Assembly (NCBI GenBank): GCA_015179045.1
Contig: WHUZ01000014.1
Location: 1,054,001-1,118,000 of the forward strand
DNA length: 64,000 nt
DNA from: Kalaharituber pfeilii
Lineage: Eukaryota; Ascomycota; Pezizomycetes; Pezizales; Pezizaceae
Direction of reading: 5' to 3'
This document shows positions 41,665 to 51,983 of the stretch, piece by piece. Position 1 is the first letter of the stretch; each line of letters begins with the position of its first letter. A model generated the notes under the pieces. It was not told where the DNA came from. It saw only the letters and a program-made list of their open reading frames with translations, and ran no database searches. The translations under genes were made by a program, and so were the position numbers.

Positions 41665-43426
41665 ATGCCTTACATCAACTACATTATTGCTAGCCCCGAG
41701 ACCTTTCAAAAGGTATTGGTGGTTCAAGTTTCTCTTAGTGACCCTGTTCAGGCTTTTCTCGATGTCATCCATGAACGTAATAAGCTGGCCTGTGGACCTG
41801 ATAACATTAAGGCTTATTGTGTTGATATTTCATTGTCTGAAGATGGTGATCTGGGACCTGAGTGGACAGAGGTAAAGCTTCCCATTAGTAATACAAGCCC
41901 TAGATTATTCTTTCTAATAGAAATTTTAGAAAGCTTTAAATATCCTATGTACAGCAGGAAAATGTATGCGAAATAATAAGCATCTGAAATCATATATTAC
42001 TGCAATTGATGAGAATCAAGTACAAGTTCTGGTAAAGTCACCAGTAGTCTCGCCTGCTGTGAGTTCTGAATTACTTGATGAACTCACTGCAGGACGAGCA
42101 TTACTCAACAAGTCTGTCCATGGTATGTACTTTTTCTAGCCTGAGGTCAGTAAAATAATCCTTTTAACCCTGCATGTTTCATTACAGAGTTCGACGTCAT
42201 CGTTAGTCCGAAACGAACGAAGAGCTTCAAGTGGACCGTGAATATCGAACACGCGACTCTTGACGACTTTAAAGATTCCATACTGTTGAGATTTGGGTAG
42301 AAAGAGATGATTGTTATTCCTTCGTAGAGAGAGTAGCCAAAGTAATACACCTATATACATAGAGCATGAGGTTGCTCTCGGGCCCTTACCACCCTTTATC
42401 ACGGACCTCTCTGATATCCGACACCTCCGACACTCCGACATTACTGTAGATCTCTAACACATACGTGCCGATGCCGAGTCTAAGACACCTGCACTTGAGA
42501 ATGATGGAGCAGTACTCAGCATATTAAATACCAGTGGAAAACACACACTTCGCAATGATCATGACCTCCGTCATATACTCTACCGCTCCGTGTCAAAAAG
42601 CAGCTTCAAGTTTGCTGTAGTTATTGAGACGCCATTGAAGCCCTTTAATGAATGGACCTTCCGCGAAGTGTGCGAGCTCTATGATATTAGCAGTAGCCGA
42701 AAGCCGGGCATTAATGTGTTCCCTGCTTTCTCATGTGGTTCTGCTGATCTAAATAGTAATAAGGCTACAGTTGCTGTTAAGCACCTGATGGCCGAATTAA
42801 AACTTCGTCAAGAGGTTACTCCCCTCAGCGAACACGACCCAACAAATACCATTTATTCTTACTGCTATCTAGCTTCCGGAGCCTCGTTTTACAAGGATAA
42901 CTTCAAGCTTAGACCGGAACAGTTTATGGTGGGACGCAATGGGCAAGGCAAATTTGATTATGCAATAGTGTGCCATTCGACTGGTCGGATCCTTGGTGTG
43001 GTCCAAGCTAAGAAGGACAACTTTATGAAGGGCTTTGCACAGGTGTGTGTACAGATGGAATCATTCTTGGTGGATGAAATCATTGGCGGGAAAGCTGTGG
43101 ACAAGGTGTTTGGAATTGTTACTGATGCATCCAAATGGTATTTTATGGAATTCACCCTGGAAGATGAAGGGAAGCCATTGTTTAAGCTATCGGAACCAGT
43201 CGTTGTTGGACCCTGCCATGGCCAAGTGCTACAAGCGGGGTTATGTGATTTAAAAAAAAAAAAAAAACCAGTCGTTGTTGTATACAATGACGAGAATATG
43301 GAAGCTAAGGTAAAAAAGGTGCTTGCTCATATTGTATGGCTGTTGGGTGAGGCGCAAAAGCCAGTGGAAGCATCACAAATTCAAGTTGGGGAGGAATCAA
43401 GGGAGATAAAAAGAGTGAGGCGTTAG
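41665..43426 (+). pseudogene. Second Crinkler-like gene with nuclease-like domain and LINE-tail insertion
   Basis: The start MPYINYIIASPETFQK opens a ubiquitin-like header to 41976. A frame step follows near 41950-41975. The next segment has QVQVLVKSPVVSP, comparable to the Crinkler HVLVxxP junction, then an intron GTATGTAC...TTACAG (42122-42186) leading into FDVIVSPKRTKSFKW and ATLDDFKDSILLRFG. A further frame (42360-43426) contains one TAA (42455-42457, Gln-type), then PLKPFNEWTF, GQGKFDYAIV, GVVQAKKDNF (D...QxK nuclease-like core) and FGIVTDASKWYF. The order matches 21884-23332. A 59-bp LINE tail sits in frame at 43209-43267. It may be multi-exon and functional or a decaying copy; the exon map is uncertain. 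Confidence 0.65.
43209..43267 (+). mobile_element. LINE 3' tail insertion (tail A), in frame in a gene
   Basis: GACCCTGCCATGGCCAAGTG to poly-A, bounded by a perfect 13-bp duplication CCAGTCGTTGTTG at 43196-43208 and 43268-43280. Insertion plus duplication is 72 bp, exactly 24 codons with no stop, so the downstream frame survives. Confidence 0.95.
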
Positions 43427-43839
43427 TTGATCTTGCAGAGAAGTCAGGTACTGTAGATAAGTCTTAGCATAGCGTGGCCAGCCGTTGAAATCATGTACCA
43501 CGGGCAAAGAGGTCCCTAGCTCTTTCAGAGCGCTTGATCGAAGCAGAGGACCAAGTCCCGAGAGAATAGAGAGAGATACGAGGGCAACAATTGAGAAACA
43601 GCATACTTAACCACAGCTGATGGCCAACCCTCCAGCTGAAGTGAAATAGATGAGAGCACATGACTGCAAACATTTATGCCTCCAGTGCTCTCTAAAATTG
43701 AACATTGAAAGGGCCGAGCATTTCCTGTCAATTTTCCCAGCCCTCGCTGCAGCCTCACACCTCACACCCCGGGGGGTGTAATACTACCTAGTCTGCTATT
43801 CAGCTAAGAAAAATTACATCCTGTCATCACATGCCCCCT

Positions 43840-44265
43840 CGAACGAAGCAATGTTAATAATATAGCAGGATAGTAATTGTACCACTTGAATACCTCAAAA
43901 CCACTGTTACTAATCTCTTGCTCAATTTATAGCAAGCATGATAGTATAATAGCAGGAAGTATAACCAAACGTGGTAGCAGCATAGTGATATACTCAATTT
44001 ATAGCAAGCATGGCGGCATGTTAACAATATAGCATGATGAGAATATATTCACATGCATGTCATGAAGTAAAGCAAGTGTGATGGCAGCATAGTACCATGA
44101 TTACTATGTGCAGCATGGTGATTTGAGCAGATTTCTTGACGCTATAATTTTATGAAGTTGAGTTGGTGGTGGGGGGCGGTGAAGAGCGAGGGGGAGCTTG
44201 TGGGGGGGGTGGGGAGTATGTGAGTAGGAAGGTGGTGGTATGGAGAGCCTCCCGGTCGGGAGGCC
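43840..44265. repeat. Dispersed repeat, inverted copy of 29530-29880
   Basis: Contains GCATGGTGATTTGAGCAG, G-rich tracts, and GCCTCCCGGTCGGGAGGC, the reverse complement arrangement of 29530-29880. A decayed pogo-like fragment (GGCTATAATGAAACTC) follows at about 44283-44460. Confidence 0.65.
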
Positions 44266-44789
44266 AGTTACGGCTTGTCTATACAGGTGACCCTGGCTAT
44301 AATGAAACTCTTGATAGTGAAATCCTGGCTATTGTGAAGGAATGGGCGAGATCGGTTGCGCACGCAGCTAAAACGAAGCGCTATGGTGAAACTTTTCAGG
44401 ACTAATTAATTCAGCTATAGGTAAAGTTTACTCGCTATAGTGAAATACCTCTCAGTACTGCCTTATGGAATAGGCTTAGCAGAGTGGTAATTTTATTCAA
44501 GATGTCTCAATACAAAAAAGAAAAAAAAAATCTAGTGTATCTGACTGCTTTAATATCATAGGCATAGAAGATAATGCCATTATCTTGCCATCGAGATTAG
44601 GAAATAATTTGCGTAAGCCTTCTGAAGTCATTTCTTTTGGGCATCGTCCCACTTCCCGGCAAGCATGACATTTCTTCTATTTCTCTGGAGCTGGGAGTCC
44701 AAAGCAGCGTCGAGAAGACACGATATTAGCAGTATGGTGAGAACTGAATATTATACACTGAAAATTTCCGCATTTGACAATTTCTTTCA

Positions 44790-45603
44790 CCAGCCGAAAG
44801 AAACCATGCTATGGGACACAGCCACACACAGACCTTTGAGGACTCATATATTTCCGGCAAGCAGCGTACCTTAATGAGAAATCGCATGTACAGCTACGTA
44901 CTACACTCACAAACCTGTTTCTAAACCGCAATCCTCATGCCCCGATCAAACTAAGCAACGACGAGATTGTCGACATCCAGCGCCATCCCGAGGTCTTACA
45001 ATGGGAAAGCAAGATTGTAGTAATAAAGAATGAGCTCCGGGGAAAATACCTCAATTGCAAACTCGCCAAGAAAAGAATATAAAGAGCTTGGCAATCAGAA
45101 AAATCGCTTAATCTGCAGTATGAAATTGGCAAGAACAAGCTGGCCATAGGGAGATACAGGCACAACTAAATAATGAGATGCCTGAACCAACTGGGGTTGA
45201 AGATCGGGTGCCAATATTCATGACTTCGGAACGCGAACATGTTGTGCGTAATCTTTATGGGGACAATCCGATAAGCCAACCACAAACTATCGATGTAGAA
45301 TGTCATTACGGCCCCCGTGTCGGTAAGCCTCAGGATATCAAATGGTATGAGATTGGGCAAGATATTCTACAACTGTGTAGGGGAGGGACACCTCGTGAGC
45401 GAAATCCCGACCAATGCACATGGTGTCTCAACGTCATAAAAGCCAGTGGGGGTTCACATAAATGTCACCTGAACGTGCATCTAAAGATGCTAACTGAATA
45501 TAATTGTCCTGTTTGTGTACACAATTTTACAGTGGTTCAGGCTTTACAATGTCACTTAGAGGTGGAGCATGGGGTAGTGACTTTCCCTCTCAATTGTAAC
45601 TAA
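44790..45603 (+). pseudogene. DUF3435/FluG-domain (tyrosine-recombinase-like) C-terminal remnant
   Basis: In one frame GHSHTQTFEDSYISGKQ (about 44815) resembles the GHSS...Y region of DUF3435 recombinase-like proteins. The following frame reads NDEIVDIQRHPEVLQWE and a charged helical stretch typical of the family, with two TAA stops (45080, 45167), each one C/T change from CAA. From 45178 the frame gives SEREHVVRNLYGD, then a C2H2-like pair (CTWCLNV...HKCHLNVH and CPVCVHNF...CHLEVEH), as at the C-termini of these proteins. DUF3435 proteins include the recombinases of large fungal Starship elements. Only a degraded C-terminal part exists here, with frameshifts. Confidence 0.6.
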
Positions 45604-46578
45604 AGGGGGCTTTAGTATTTGAACATGTTTTTTCTATATGTGTTTGGGGGTCCATACAATTGCTATGGGTGATGCCAAGATAGTAATCTAAGACCACTCT
45701 CAATCATCAGTTCAGGGTAAGAGATATTGGGTGCGTACGTCAAATTCGCCCTTTATACAATATGCACAATATCCTATACGTGCGGTCAATATGTTCTATA
45801 TAAGGCACTTCTCACATTTTCGGTGAACTGACCTATACTTAGTGTAACATTTTTACTAGGGGTGAGCAAGCGACAATGTACTATACAAGGGGTTCAAATA
45901 ACTTTCTTACTAGCCAAAAAATTAAGTCCGGACAGGATATCTATTAGACCAGTTAAATTCGTGACATACACAATGTAATATTTCATATAAATAAATACCA
46001 GATAATCAAACAGTATTTGGACAGCATTTTTATACATCATGCAGTATTTGGCAGAAACTACTGTATTATTTCAAATGTTAGAACCTCCCGCTAGATGGTC
46101 TAAACTCGGGGAGAAAACCTTTTCAATGCCAGCAAAAACGCACATACTCCTGTTCAATGCCATCAATGTTTTTAATTTGGCAACAAAGTGTCTGGTACAA
46201 TGGTCCTGTGGACTGTTCTAGTTAGAAAAGCGGGTCCACCTAAATTGACATATTTTCATTACTATCAATTGCAACTAATAGATTCTATCCCTTCTAAACT
46301 AACATTTTAAATGTATAAAATATATATTTCACTGTTGTCTTCTGATATAGACAATTCTCCATTTACCTGTATTTGATTCAACTGAGAGAATTTATTATTG
46401 TCTAATCTAGAATAAGATTCAGTTGCAATATTTCAATCTTATGGGTGCCATCACACTTAAGACAGTTAGTTGGAAAAATTTAAAAACATTGATGGTATTG
46501 AACAGGAGTCTGTGCATTTTTGCTGGCATTGAAAAGGCTTTCTCATTTTTCTCGTGATGGTTCCAACAGTACTCATTA
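45604..46578. other. AT-rich intergenic with short inverted segment
   Basis: The stretch 46085-46180 (GCCAGCAAAAACGCACATAC) is loosely inverted at 46490-46545. No gene is supported. Confidence 0.35.
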
Positions 46579-47164
46579 CCAGCATTTAGTGATGCAGGTG
46601 GGGGCAGTGTTAGGAGACTGTGCGACAGGTCTGTGTTCAGGTGTGGTGAGATGCAATATCAAGTCGTGGAACTGAACAATTCCAATTAAATCCTTTCTGC
46701 CAGGTAGAAAGTGTATATGCGAATTGCTGGCTGTATGTCATGGAGGATGGTGCTTCTGCTCATACAGCGAAACAAACACAATGGTTTCGGAATTGGTACA
46801 ATATACAGTCTTTGAAATGGGCACCTTCATCTCCAGATCTCAATCCTATTGAGGCTATCTGAGGAGTAATGAAGAAGAGACTGAACAAGCGATCTTCTAG
46901 ACCTCATGGAGAACAACTTGTTGCTAGAATATTGGAAGAGTGGGATAATATCACTGGTGAAGAGATATTAGAGTTGATAGATTCTATGCCTCAACGAGTG
47001 CAAGCTGTAATCATAGCAAATGGTTATACACAATACTAATGCAATGTTGATATTATTCTCGTTCAGTGAGTCAAATGCATTCACGTTGTTCAATATTGCA
47101 TCTTACACACCTGAATGCGGTCTGCCAACACCGCCCCCACCTGCATCACTAAATGTTGGTCGAG
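46579..47164 (+). mobile_element. Tc1/mariner-type element remnant
   Basis: Inverted ends share CATTTAGTGATGCAGGTGGG and GGGGC(A/G)GTGTT, left near 46579 and right ending near 47160. TA lies next to both. It contains the transposase C-terminus at 46704-47039. Confidence 0.7.
46704..47039 (+). pseudogene. Tc1/mariner transposase C-terminus, nonsense-mutated
   Basis: The frame shows VMEDGASAHTAKQTQ (catalytic Asp region) and WAPSSPDLNPIEAI followed by TGA and GVMKKRL. That is the conserved SPDLNPIExxW block with the Trp codon changed to TGA (46860-46862). It continues to a natural end NGYTQY at 47037-47039. The N-terminal DNA-binding part is missing. Confidence 0.85.
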
Positions 47165-47181
47165 TACAACGGTGTGACAGC

Positions 47182-47725
47182 TGTTACGGAGACTTACCCG
47201 ATAAGGGGAACACTTACCCTGAACCGTCAGTAAGTGTGTGTCGTCGATTAATAGTATGATCTCCAGATCACCCATGCACCCTGCATGCACTCGGCTTATT
47301 AAAGCTAATATGCGCACATGCACTAGTACATATCATTATCTTGCGTCTGTACTATTGTTGCATGTTTCTGTTACGTTTACCTGCTACCACATGTATTGGC
47401 ATTGATAAGGAATTGTCATTTGCCTTACTTGGTCGACTAGCCATTTGTATGATGCGCTCAAGTCTATAAAAGCGCTGGTGATAGCATAGGTAGAAGAATC
47501 AAGACACTAGCGGTGTTCTAAGTTCTCTATAACTCTGAAACCTATCGTTTCCTTATTACGCCCGTGAACCGCTCCGCTCCGCTGCGCGCCCCACGCCGGG
47601 TAGCTGCCCTTCCGGCCCGCAGTATATACACCTCCGTAGCCGTTCCGGCCCGCCGTATATACACCCCTTAGCCGTAACACCTAGCCTCCGGGCCCAGCGT
47701 AGCCGAGCCCCTCACGCCCGTAACA
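47182..47725 (+). mobile_element. Solo LTR, 544 bp
   Basis: It starts TGTTACGGAGAC and ends CGCCCGTAACA, with a perfect 5-bp duplication ACAGC at 47177-47181 and 47726-47730. A TATA-like TCTATAAAAGCGC near 47465 and the block AAGACACTAGCGGTGTTC link it with 28548-29022. Confidence 0.9.
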
Positions 47726-48081
47726 ACAGCCCACCGGTGAATATATGTGTAAAAAAAAAAAAAAAAAATCATTGAAAGAAGTCAGCTAGAAGAATATAAC
47801 AATAACATTACCGCCACCTTTTTGTGAGCACCCCTGGCACAGGCCTTTGCACAGACCTTCGGAAGTTGCATCACTTTATGCGTACTAATATCTGGTGCCT
47901 TTAGTTGACATTCTCATGTGCCTACATTGTAACGCAAGCCATTGAGCAACTTATTTCAATACTTCTTTCTCCACTTTTCGTTTTCACGCATATTCACCTT
48001 GCGCACAGCTTCGGAAGTTGCATCACTTTATGCTGTAACAAGTATTTTGCAACAGCCGTCAGATATTCCAAACAATCAGCG

Positions 48082-49350
48082 ATGCCACGCGAGCACCAAA
48101 GGGATTTTTTGGGGCGCTTCATTGCGCAAAACCAGCACCCAGAGCACGAGCAAGACCAGCAGGAGCAAAACCAGGACAACCCAGAGCATGAGCAAGACCA
48201 CAACCCGGAGGACAAGCAAAACCAGCGGAACCAGCGCAACCCAGAGGACGAGCAAAACCAGAGGATAACCAGCACCCTCCCGTATCTACTCTTTGCCACG
48301 TTTAACGTGTGGTAACTCATATTTTGTATCGAATCTGTGTTCTAAGAGTACTCTCAACTCAAGAAAATACCCGCAAAGATTGCACTTTTGTGATCCGACC
48401 CAGTGCCCACTCTGTTTTGCCCATATTGGAACAGAACTTTTCACCTGCGGAGCTGCTCAGCATCGGGTTTGCCGATCATGTGTAAAGGACATGATTACAA
48501 CAGTTGAGGATGCCCTGAGAACTTATCGCCGATTCTCGCGCTCATAATTAAGTTATAGCTGGGACAATGATCCTGAGAACGTGCTTTCTATGCGTGTTGT
48601 GCCGGAGGCCGGGACCAGTCCAGTACTTCATAAGTTTCGATCGATTCAGTGCGCTGTATTCCTTGCTTAACTCGGAAGATTTGGCTGACATCCCTGAAAC
48701 CTCGATTGCCTTCTCCTTTAGAAGACAATGTTTTGAACCGGGACACGGGCAAGCCGACCATGGACAATCTCGTGTGTCACGATGGACGGTGCTTTTTAGA
48801 AAGCTAATCAATGACGTCTCGACATTTATCTAATCCTAGGTGGTGCGGGTGTGAGCATACAACGGGAGACCATTCCACTCCCACGTTCGCATCGTTCGCA
48901 TTCGCAGAATTCGGACTCGTTAATTGATGGTTTACGGTGAATCATTATTCGAGACACGTTACCAGCTACCTTTGTGCCCCCAGCTCCTCGAACTCGTACT
49001 GCACTCCCAAATGATGGAAGGGTTATGGGTTGGAGAGCTCGGTCAGCTGGGAAACAAGTCGTCATCAAAAGCGACGACAATAAGTGGCGTATTATGGCTG
49101 CTGGCAAACGTTCTTTGGAAGGTATTCGAGAACTAATTCCGAGGGCAAATCGACGATACGAGGATATTCAATATTTGCGAGCCGTGGCCTATCAAGACAA
49201 GAATAACCAAGGCCGTCATTGCATATTATAACAATACGGGCGTCGGGGTTATCCGAATACATTGGTTCTGATTTCATGGGAAAATGGGCAACACACTTTT
49301 GAGACCCGACAAACTAGTCTCGTAACCACGCTGGCTACCGACAAACCATG
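48082..49350 (+). pseudogene. Unknown gene: Gln/Glu-rich start, RING-like cysteines, Trp-rich end
   Basis: ATG 48082 begins MPREHQRDFLGRFIAQNQ, then about 50 residues of EQ/NQ/P-rich repeats. A GTAACT...CAAG stretch (48313 to about 48362) could be an intron leading to CPLCFAHIGTELFTCG and HRVCRSCVKDMI, a C2HC-type or RING-like cluster. After about 300 bp of unclear exons, a frame from about 48839 runs through VSIQRETIPLPRSHR, a TGA (about 48950), the PPAPRTRTALPNDGRVMGW segment and a TAA at 49229-49231, to LISWENGQHTFETRQTSLV, which has a loose chromo-like W...E...R pattern. Probably a transposon-borne gene. Family unknown. Confidence 0.4.
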
Positions 49351-49965
49351 AAAAGCAAGGAATTCGTGCACAAGCAGATTTACCGCCTAGTAGTGAAATG
49401 GACGTGGATCATGTCGAGTGAATTTTTTTTGCCAGAAAGTTTGAAATGCAGAATATATTTATGTATCGATTATTCATCCATTATATCCATAGGTAACCAG
49501 CTAACCTATTCAGTAAAAGACCTCAGACCAATAGGTGAAACCGAACCTTATAACTGCTGCGCTCTAGCCTGTAGAATTGCAGCCAGTTGAAGCATTTGTT
49601 GTTGGTTTGTGTGCAAATGATCACGAAGCCATATGACAGCTGCATCCAACTTGGTAAGCTGTCCACACATGGTGCCTTGCTGGGGTTTTCAGTTCCGTAA
49701 GTGTGCCGGCGCATAGCACGGAGTTCTTGTAGAATGTTTTCCATCGCGAAGGAATGGGTAAAATCAAGAATGCGGAGGCTGTAGGAGTAGAGGCTGTAGA
49801 TTGGTGGAGTAGTGAGTGTTAGTGTGAGAACGGTGTATGATTTGATTTGATCTGTAATGCAGATAAATACAAATTTACTAAGCCATTCTCACTCCAATTT
49901 CTTTGTCACATGAACAAGGTACGAGTACAAACATTCAATTTCTGGTTTTGGTGGAAAATAATGTA
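49351..49965. other. Intergenic, nothing assigned
   Basis: Short frames only. No recognised repeat or gene. Confidence 0.35.
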
Positions 49966-50761
49966 CAGTCAGACCTTGCTATAATATGAACCTCGCTATA
50001 GTGAAAACCTTGCTATAATGAACACACCACGCTCTTGGATTTCCATTCCCATACAATTTGACCTTGCTATAATGAAATCACACCAAATAGTGTAATGAAA
50101 AAAAATCTAGAGGAAGTTATTTTTATCTACATACAAATTGTTCTTGCTATAATGAAAAGATGCTCATGGAACCCATAGAAACCCCCCTGCTACTGCCTTG
50201 CCTCCTGCGCACCAGTGATTCTTGAGCAGCCCAAAAAACAGCAACTATGTCGCTAAGCACTAGAGGTTGGTTTAAACCGAGTTGTGAGTGTCTGTTGCTT
50301 CCAGGTATATTGCTGGTATAATTGTCGCCGCTGGCTAGTAGATATCTCGACTGTTAGAGCAATGATCACGGAAGTCAATCTACAGTGACCCGTGAAAAGT
50401 CTTGGGGATTGGGCAATATTGGGGCAAGTGTATGATGCAAGCCTAATCCCCAAGACCTTTTACGGGTCACTATACTATTGATTTACTTTTGATTTATATT
50501 TTTCTCCCACTATCACTGCTCCTTACATTTCTATTTCCATTCCTAATCATCACTACCACCACCGTCCCATTCGAATTGATTTCTTAATGTGGCTATTTCC
50601 ATTACTAGTAAGTCTTAATTAGTAGCCAAGCTCAGCAAGACTCACGAACTCAGCTGCCAAGACTATATGACTAATTTTCCACAATTTTCTATACTGAAAA
50701 CCTTGCTATAGTGAAAACAAAGGGCCGAATTTTATGTATTCATTATAGCAAGGTCTGACTG
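49966..50761. mobile_element. pogo-like non-autonomous element (family P1, copy 3), 796 bp
   Basis: Ends CAGTCAGACCTTGCTATAAT and ATTATAGCAAGGTCTGACTG, both TA-flanked. Compared with 13123-13852 the inner ATAACG is changed to ATAATG at many sites, again C-to-T. It hosts a 90-bp MITE at 50383-50472. Confidence 0.85.
50383..50472. mobile_element. MITE, 90 bp (family M90, copy 1)
   Basis: Left CAGTGACCCGTGAAAAGTCT, right ACCTTTTACGGGTCACTA, TA flanks. Near-identical to 56159-56248 and inserted in the pogo-like element. Confidence 0.85.
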
Positions 50762-50849
50762 TACCATTCACGCCAAATTGCTTTCAACAATCTCCCTCAG
50801 CTCTGAACAATGCGACGCCCTCGCCTAGGTAGTTTTCCCATTCAACTTC

Positions 50850-51740
50850 TTTGGCGGGTTCCTTCGGTAGTTCTACCTATATTGGTTCCATTAAGGGGTC
50901 GGCTACATTTTGGGTCCTCTCACTCTCAACATCCCCCGCTCCACGTGATCCCGGTTCCGTGGGTGGTACATCCCCAGCTCTGAACAATGCGACATCCTCG
51001 TCTAGCCAGTTTTCCTGGTTGAGGGTTCCTTCGGTAGTTCTACCCATATTGGTTCCATTCGTTTTGGTTAAGGGGTCGGCTACATTGCTGGGTCCTCTCA
51101 CTCTCAACAGTCCCTCCACGTGATCGCGGATGAAGTGGTTTCGCTTTTCCGTTGCGTCGTCGTCCGTGTCTCTAAAATTCCGATCAACTGTCAGATCCAG
51201 GCAATGGGCATGCCTTCGTACCTCGTATATAAGTATTCCGAGACCGCCAATGCTGAACGCCAGTTCTTGATCGAAGGCAATTGGGTTCTTCGCCCTAAAA
51301 AGTTCGTGAGTGATATATCGAGCCTCGTCATTCTTGTGATGAACAAGAGACTTCCGATGGCGAACCCTTTTGTCGTTGTGATTCTCGGTATTCTCTCAAT
51401 TCTTGTCCTTTCCCCCTTCCTTGGATTCTCCTTCGGTTGGGTCGTCGGTGGCATCTGTGTTTTGATAATCGCCCCTTTTTCCATGGCTTTCCAGTCAAGT
51501 GGCATTATTTTTCCCTGAAAGTTCCATGGTATGGGCTTCCGACCAGACTTTGAGAGAAGGTATTTTATTCCAAAGACAACACGGACGCCCATCAGTTTCT
51601 TAAATGGTACTCGCCCACTAGTGATACTATCCCTTCAGCTGGGACTCAACTACCTTGCATTATCCCCTACACGGATACTTATTTTTCGGCGGTACTTTTC
51701 CAAGGTGCACCATTATGCAGTATTTGGTGTAAACTAGCAT
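50850..51740 (-). pseudogene. Ty1/Copia polyprotein C-terminal remnant
   Basis: The minus strand has LPMPWNFQGK-like sequence, then GSLLFITRMTRLDISLTNFL, LGRRTQLPSIKNWRSAL and SEYLYTRYEGMP, matching the Copia reverse transcriptase/RNase H junction (normally xxSLxYxxxxTRPDI). It continues with FIRDHVEGLLRVRG and NVADPLTKTN, the RNase H end. A second NVADPL copy follows at about 50890, so the tail is partly duplicated. Frames shift between segments and no LTR is attached. Confidence 0.75.
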
Positions 51741-51744
51741 ATGT

Positions 51745-51983
51745 TCATCCATGAGACTAGTCGTGATATCATAGATTGTCCAAATTATATTATGTCAGTA
51801 GAATCCAGACAGCTGACATAATGGAATCTGGATTGGGTCTTCTCCGCAATCCTGGAGATACCTTATCATAAAAATAAACACAAGAACAAGGGTAGTATAT
51901 ACAAGGACAGCAGGCAAAACAGGTTTTGGGTAAAAAGTCAATTATCATACTTAGTAAGATACTAATATTCTGGAATGTGCTGT
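51745..51983. other. Intergenic, short
   Basis: A small inverted motif (CAGCTGACATAATGGAATC near 51810 against GACATAATATAATTTGG near 51780) may be a decayed MITE. No gene. Confidence 0.3.

Noticed and set aside
47994..48320. Cys/Ser/Trp-rich minus-strand frame
   Set aside because: It is the antisense of the Gln/Glu/Asn repeats. The plus frame has the better start and context.
22391..49231. Stop-codon reassignment (UAA/UAG as Gln)
   Set aside because: The EST1-like gene and the LINE ORFs are free of internal UAA/UAG, and the affected genes look repeated or decayed, so mutation is the simpler reading.
51120..51518. Plus-strand membrane-like ORF
   Set aside because: It is antisense to the Copia reverse transcriptase/RNase H remnant, which has recognisable family motifs.
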